A program made the translations under genes and the position numbers. DNA of 64,000 nt from Burkholderia ambifaria (GTDB lineage Bacteria > Pseudomonadota > Gammaproteobacteria > Burkholderiales > Burkholderiaceae). The notes below the pieces were generated by a model. The model saw only the letters and a program-made list of their open reading frames with translations, was not told the origin of the DNA and did not search any database. Location: the NCBI RefSeq assembly GCF_001443045.1, contig NZ_LKPJ01000005.1:276900-340899 (forward strand), read 5' to 3'. Positions 59,618 through 64,000 of the stretch are shown piece after piece (within the stretch, counting starts at the first letter, position 1; every line of letters starts with the position of its first letter).

Positions 59618-60439
59618 TTAACCAAGCAGCAGCATTGCGAGCGGCAGCACGGGCAACAGCGCGTCGACGCGGTCGAGCACGCCGCCGTGACCGGGCAGCA
59701 GGCCGCTGGAATCCTTCACGCCCGCCTGACGCTTGAGCAGCGACTCGAACAGGTCGCCGATCACGCTGTAGGCGACCAGCAGCGTCAACGCAGCCCACGC
59801 GCCGGGCATCCCGTAGCGCGTCGCGAATGCGGAAAACAGGGTCGGCTCGAACCAGTGCGCGGCCATCGCGACACCCGCGACGACCATCACGGCGAGCCAG
59901 CCGCCGATCGCGCCTTCCCAGCTCTTCCCGGGACTAATCGTAATGGCGAGTTTACGCCTTCCGAAGGCCTTGCCCGCGAAGTATGCACCGATATCGGCCA
60001 GCCAGACGACCAGAAGCAGCGACAGCACGAACGGAACGCCCAACGCACGCGCCGCGACGAGCGCGTGCCAGCAGGCCGCGAACACGACGAGCCCGGCCGC
60101 GAGCAGGAACGGCCGCCATACGCCGCCCGCGAGTTCCGGCTTGCGCCGCAGCGAGAACGGGCCGACCAGCAGCCAGAACACGCCGGCTGCCATGAAAAGG
60201 GGACGGGATGAAGCGGCATCGATGCCGAGCGGCGCGGTCGCCGCCAGCGCCAGCGCCGCGACAATCGCATAGACGACGGAACCGGCCGCGCCGAGCTTCA
60301 GCAGGCGCGCCCATTCCCACGCGGCGAACACGAGCACGACACCGATCAGTGCACCGAACGCTGCGAGCGGCGCGAACAGCGTCACCGGCAGCAGCACCGC
60401 CAGCATCACGACCGCCGTGATCACACGGGTCTTCAGCAT
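59618..60439 (-). CDS. cdsA: Phosphatidate cytidylyltransferase
   Basis: A 273-residue inner-membrane enzyme making CDP-diacylglycerol. About eight hydrophobic segments are seen, and the CTP-transferase signature is near the C-terminus, with [25 protein letters not shown]. The start at MLKTRVI overlaps the end of uppS by 7 bp; the longer upstream frame runs through uppS and is not used. Confidence 0.95.
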   Translation of the reverse strand: MLKTRVITAVVMLAVLLPVTLFAPLAAFGALIGVVLVFAAWEWARLLKLGAAGSVVYAIVAALALAATAPLGIDAASSRPLFMAAGVFWLLVGPFSLRRKPELAGGVWRPFLLAAGLVVFAACWHALVAARALGVPFVLSLLLVVWLADIGAYFAGKAFGRRKLAITISPGKSWEGAIGGWLAVMVVAGVAMAAHWFEPTLFSAFATRYGMPGAWAALTLLVAYSVIGDLFESLLKRQAGVKDSSGLLPGHGGVLDRVDALLPVLPLAMLLLG

Positions 60440-61215
60440 GAAAGGGAATCGGCGTTCTGCGATTGCGGTTCGAGCTGCGCGCTGGTGCGCCCGAAACGGC
60501 GCTCGCGCTCGGTATACGACGCGATCGCGTCGGCCAGCGCCGCACCGTCGAAGTCCGGCCAGTATTTGTCGGTGAAATAGAATTCCGCGTACGCGAGCTG
60601 CCACAGCAGGAAATTGCTGACGCGCTGCTCGCCGCCGGTGCGGATGAAGAGATCGGGCTCCGGCGCGTAGGCCATGGCCAGGTGCGGCGCGAACGCATCT
60701 TCGGTCACGTCGACCTCGCGGCCCTCGCGCACGGCCTGCTCGACGAGCTTCTTCGTCGCCTGCAGGATGTCCCAGCGGCCGCCGTAGTTCGCGGCGATCG
60801 TCAGGGTCAGGCGGGTGTTGCGCGCCGTCTTGGTCTCGGCGCGGCGGATCAGTTCGCGGATGCGCGGCTCGAAGCGATCGAGATCGCCGACCACCCGCAG
60901 GCGGATCCCGTTCGCATGCAGCTTGCCGATCTCGCGCTCGAGCGCGGTGATGAACAGCCGCATCAGGAACGACACTTCGTCGTTCGGCCGGCGCCAGTTT
61001 TCCGAACTGAACGCGAACAGCGTCAGGTATTCGACGCCGGCGCGCGCGCAGCCTTCGACCACCGCCCGCACGGCATCCACGCCGCGGGTGTGCCCCGCGA
61101 CACGCGGCAAGCGGCGTTCGGTCGCCCAACGGCCGTTGCCGTCCATGATGATCGCGATATGACGCGGCACGGCGCCGACGTCAGGCACGCGAACGGTAGA
61201 GCTGGTATAGGTCAT
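60433..61215 (-). CDS. uppS: Undecaprenyl diphosphate synthase
   Basis: A 260-residue cis-prenyltransferase. The catalytic region is [22 protein letters not shown], with [14 protein letters not shown] and, near the end, [23 protein letters not shown]. It makes the lipid carrier for peptidoglycan and LPS building blocks. It lies 49 bp after frr. Confidence 0.97.
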   Translation of the reverse strand: MTYTSSTVRVPDVGAVPRHIAIIMDGNGRWATERRLPRVAGHTRGVDAVRAVVEGCARAGVEYLTLFAFSSENWRRPNDEVSFLMRLFITALEREIGKLHANGIRLRVVGDLDRFEPRIRELIRRAETKTARNTRLTLTIAANYGGRWDILQATKKLVEQAVREGREVDVTEDAFAPHLAMAYAPEPDLFIRTGGEQRVSNFLLWQLAYAEFYFTDKYWPDFDGAALADAIASYTERERRFGRTSAQLEPQSQNADSLSC

Positions 61216-61264
61216 GGCCGTTGAGACAGTAATGCGGGAAGAAGGCGGCGCGCGAGGACGGTCG

Positions 61265-61825
61265 TCAGACCGTCATGATCTCGGCTTCCTTGGTCTGCAC
61301 GAGCTTGTCGACTTCGGCAACGTGCTTGTCCGTCAGCTTCTGCACGTCGTCGCTCGCACGGCGCTCGTCGTCTTCCGAGATTTCCTTGTCCTTCACGAGC
61401 TTCTTGAGCGCTTCGTTCGCGTCGCGGCGCAGGTTGCGGATCGCGACCTTGGCCGTTTCGCCTTCGCCCTTGACCACCTTGGTCAGCTCGCGGCGGCGCT
61501 CTTCCGTCAGCGCCGGCATCGGCACGCGGATCAGGTCGCCGGCCGTCGCCGGGTTCAGGCCGAGATCGGCTTCGCGGATGGCCTTCTCGACCTTCGCGAC
61601 CATGTTCTTTTCCCACGGCTGCACGCCGATCGTGCGCGCGTCGACGAGCGTCAGGTTCGCAACCTGCGAGATCGGCACCATCGAGCCGTAATAGTCGACC
61701 TGCACGTGATCGAGCAGACCGGTATGCGCACGGCCCGTGCGGATCTTCGCCAGATCGTTCTTGAACGCTTCGATCGAGCGCTGCATCTTCTGCTCTACGC
61801 CCTTCTTGACATCAGCGACACTCAT
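61265..61825 (-). CDS. frr: Ribosome recycling factor
   Basis: A 186-residue protein that splits post-termination ribosomes with EF-G. Family segments include [42 protein letters not shown] and [24 protein letters not shown]. It is complete and follows pyrH by 102 bp, a gap containing a GC-rich hairpin-prone stretch without a T tract. Confidence 0.97.
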   Translation of the reverse strand: MSVADVKKGVEQKMQRSIEAFKNDLAKIRTGRAHTGLLDHVQVDYYGSMVPISQVANLTLVDARTIGVQPWEKNMVAKVEKAIREADLGLNPATAGDLIRVPMPALTEERRRELTKVVKGEGETAKVAIRNLRRDANEALKKLVKDKEISEDDERRASDDVQKLTDKHVAEVDKLVQTKEAEIMTV

Positions 61826-61927
61826 TTCAACCTCCGAACCTTCAAACCTTCAAAGAACGCGGGCCCCGCCCGGCGCGCCACGCGCCGCGGCCGGCGACCC
61901 ACGCCGCTTGCCCGCATCCGCGGGAGT

Positions 61928-62797
<870 letters not shown>

Positions 62798-63679
62798 TTA
62801 CTGCTGCTTTGCTGCTGCGACTTGCGCGGCCACTTCGGCGGCGAAGTCGTCCTGGCGCTTCTCGATGCCTTCGCCGACGACGAACAGCGCGAACTTCTGC
62901 ACTGCCGAATCCGCCGCCTTCAACATCTGCTCGATCGTCTGCTTGTCGTTCTTCACGAACGTCTGGTTCAGCAGCGACACTTCCTTCAGGTACTTCTGGA
63001 CGCTGCCGTCGACCATCTTCGCGACGATTTCAGCCGGCTTGCCCGATTCGGCAGCCTTCTGCTCGGCCACGCGGCGTTCCGTCTCGATCAGTTCCGCCGG
63101 CACGTCGGCCGACGACAGCGCGACCGGCTTCATCGCGGCGATGTGCATCGCGACGTCCTTGCCGACCTGCTCTTCAGCACCCGTGTACTCGACGATCACG
63201 CCGATACGCGCGCCGTGCAGGTACGTCGCGATCTTGTTCGCGGTTTCGAAACGGACGAAACGGCGGATCGACACGTTCTCGCCGATCTTGCCGATCAGAG
63301 CCAGACGGACTGCGTCGACGGTCGAGCCTTCGAGCGGCAGTGCCGACAGTGCTGCCACGTCAGCCGGGTTTTGCGTCGCGACGAGTTCCGCAACCGTCTT
63401 CGAGAACGCGAGGAAGTCGTCGTTCTTCGCGACGAAGTCGGTTTCGCAGTTCAGCTCGACCAGCGCGCCCGCGTTGCCGCCGACGAACGATGCGACGACG
63501 CCTTCGGCCGTCACGCGCGATGCCGCCTTGCTCGCCTTGTTGCCGAGCTTGACGCGCAGCAGCTCTTCAGCCTTGGCCAGGTCGCCGTCGGCTTCCGTCA
63601 GCGCCTTCTTGCACTCCATCATCGGTGCGTCGGTCTTTGCGCGCAGTTCTGCCACCATGCTTGCGGTAATTGCCGCCAT
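62798..63679 (-). CDS. tsf: Elongation factor Ts
   Basis: A 293-residue nucleotide-exchange factor for EF-Tu. The UBA-like N-terminus has [25 protein letters not shown], and the core has [15 protein letters not shown]. Two adjacent ATGs exist; 63679 gives the usual MAAITAS start with AAGGAG six bases upstream. It follows rpsB with a hairpin terminator between, as commonly seen. Confidence 0.97.
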   Translation of the reverse strand: MAAITASMVAELRAKTDAPMMECKKALTEADGDLAKAEELLRVKLGNKASKAASRVTAEGVVASFVGGNAGALVELNCETDFVAKNDDFLAFSKTVAELVATQNPADVAALSALPLEGSTVDAVRLALIGKIGENVSIRRFVRFETANKIATYLHGARIGVIVEYTGAEEQVGKDVAMHIAAMKPVALSSADVPAELIETERRVAEQKAAESGKPAEIVAKMVDGSVQKYLKEVSLLNQTFVKNDKQTIEQMLKAADSAVQKFALFVVGEGIEKRQDDFAAEVAAQVAAAKQQ

Positions 63680-63785
63680 CATTCGCTCCTTGAGTCTGTA
63701 TTCACAACGCCGCCCGCTTGGACGCGAACGGCCGAAAATCGTTTCCGGACCCGCACCGATTCGGCGCGATCAGGTCCGGCGCACA

Positions 63786-63824
63786 AGCTTAAAAAAAGGG
63801 GGCCTGTTGAGAGCCCCCTTTTTG
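63786..63824 (-). terminator. Hairpin terminator between rpsB and tsf
   Basis: On the minus strand an 11-bp stem (63793-63803 with 63813-63823, GGGGGC core) with a 9-nt loop is followed by at least seven T residues. It probably lowers tsf expression relative to rpsB instead of ending all transcription. Confidence 0.85.
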
Positions 63825-63841
63825 CGCCGGCTCGGGGCCAG

Positions 63842-64000
63842 TTACGCGTTTTCCTCGACGTACTCGTCGTCGCCACGCGCTGCCTGGACCACTTCGTTGA
63901 CCGCGTTCGCACGGCCTTCCAAGATCGCATCGGCCACGCCTTCGGCGTACAGCGCGACTGCCTTGCTCGAGTCGTCGTTACCCGGGATCACGTAGTCCAC
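63842..64000 (-). CDS. rpsB: 30S ribosomal protein S2, C-terminal part
   Basis: The last 52 codons plus stop of rpsB; the rest lies past the right edge. The frame reads [21 protein letters not shown] and then an acidic tail ending YVEENA, matching the end of bacterial S2. It is the first gene of the translation-to-envelope cluster on this strand. Confidence 0.93.

Overview
This window looks like the large chromosome of a Burkholderia, most likely of the B. cepacia complex. The DNA is very GC-rich with strong G/C at third codon positions. Three gene orders are typical of that genus: rpsB-tsf-pyrH-frr-uppS-cdsA-dxr-rseP-bamA-skp-lpxD-fabZ-lpxA-lpxB-rnhB-trmH, guaB/guaA close to smpB-ratA-rnfH, and the divergent ppsA/ppsR pair. 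No rRNA, tRNA or CRISPR array was recognised. The species is inference.

Region 1 (1-8616) is a nearly complete purine-degradation locus. It holds the end of uraH, the cytochrome-linked urate oxidase puuD, and facing them allA, alc, uraD, puuE, an allantoin racemase, an NCS1 permease and a GntR/FCD regulator. Together they take urate through 5-hydroxyisourate, OHCU, S-allantoin, allantoate and ureidoglycolate to glyoxylate and urea. The gap beyond the regulator holds two copies of one 10-bp operator-like sequence, and one of them contains a good -35 box.

Region 2 (8925-12428) holds ldcA, tadA, a DUF1992 gene and an MFS transporter. Region 3 (12774-20079) is a tightly packed eight-gene operon and the least familiar part of the window. 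It has a HutC-type regulator, an AprA-like flavoprotein, a small AprB-like double [4Fe-4S] protein, a TauA/SsuA-type binding protein with a NosL-like tail, a permease, an ATPase, a HEAT-repeat protein and a DUF971 protein. It resembles an importer wired to a redox enzyme; the substrate is unknown.

Region 4 (about 20966-32994) is a 12-kb genomic island in the 3' end of guaA. It is bounded by a 17-bp near-perfect direct repeat, and the displaced last codons and terminator of guaA remain on the far side. Its cargo is a Wadjet (JetABCD) anti-plasmid system translationally coupled to a SWIM-SNF2 helicase, plus a decayed AbiE toxin-antitoxin pair. No integrase is present, but pairs of a GATACCGTC repeat sit at both ends like recombinase arm sites. 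All cargo genes run in the same direction as guaA.

Region 5 (32976-45200) holds guaA, a small membrane-protein gene, guaB, DUF2182 and DUF899 genes, a winged-helix regulator, a beta-propeller protein, a DMT exporter, rnfH, ratA, smpB and an SPFH/NfeD pair. An 81-bp tandem repeat lies upstream of nfeD. Region 6 (45211-48801) is PEP synthase and its regulatory kinase/phosphorylase. Region 7 (48916-64000) is the long housekeeping cluster for translation, lipid A, isoprenoid/undecaprenyl and outer-membrane assembly, entering rpsB at the right edge.
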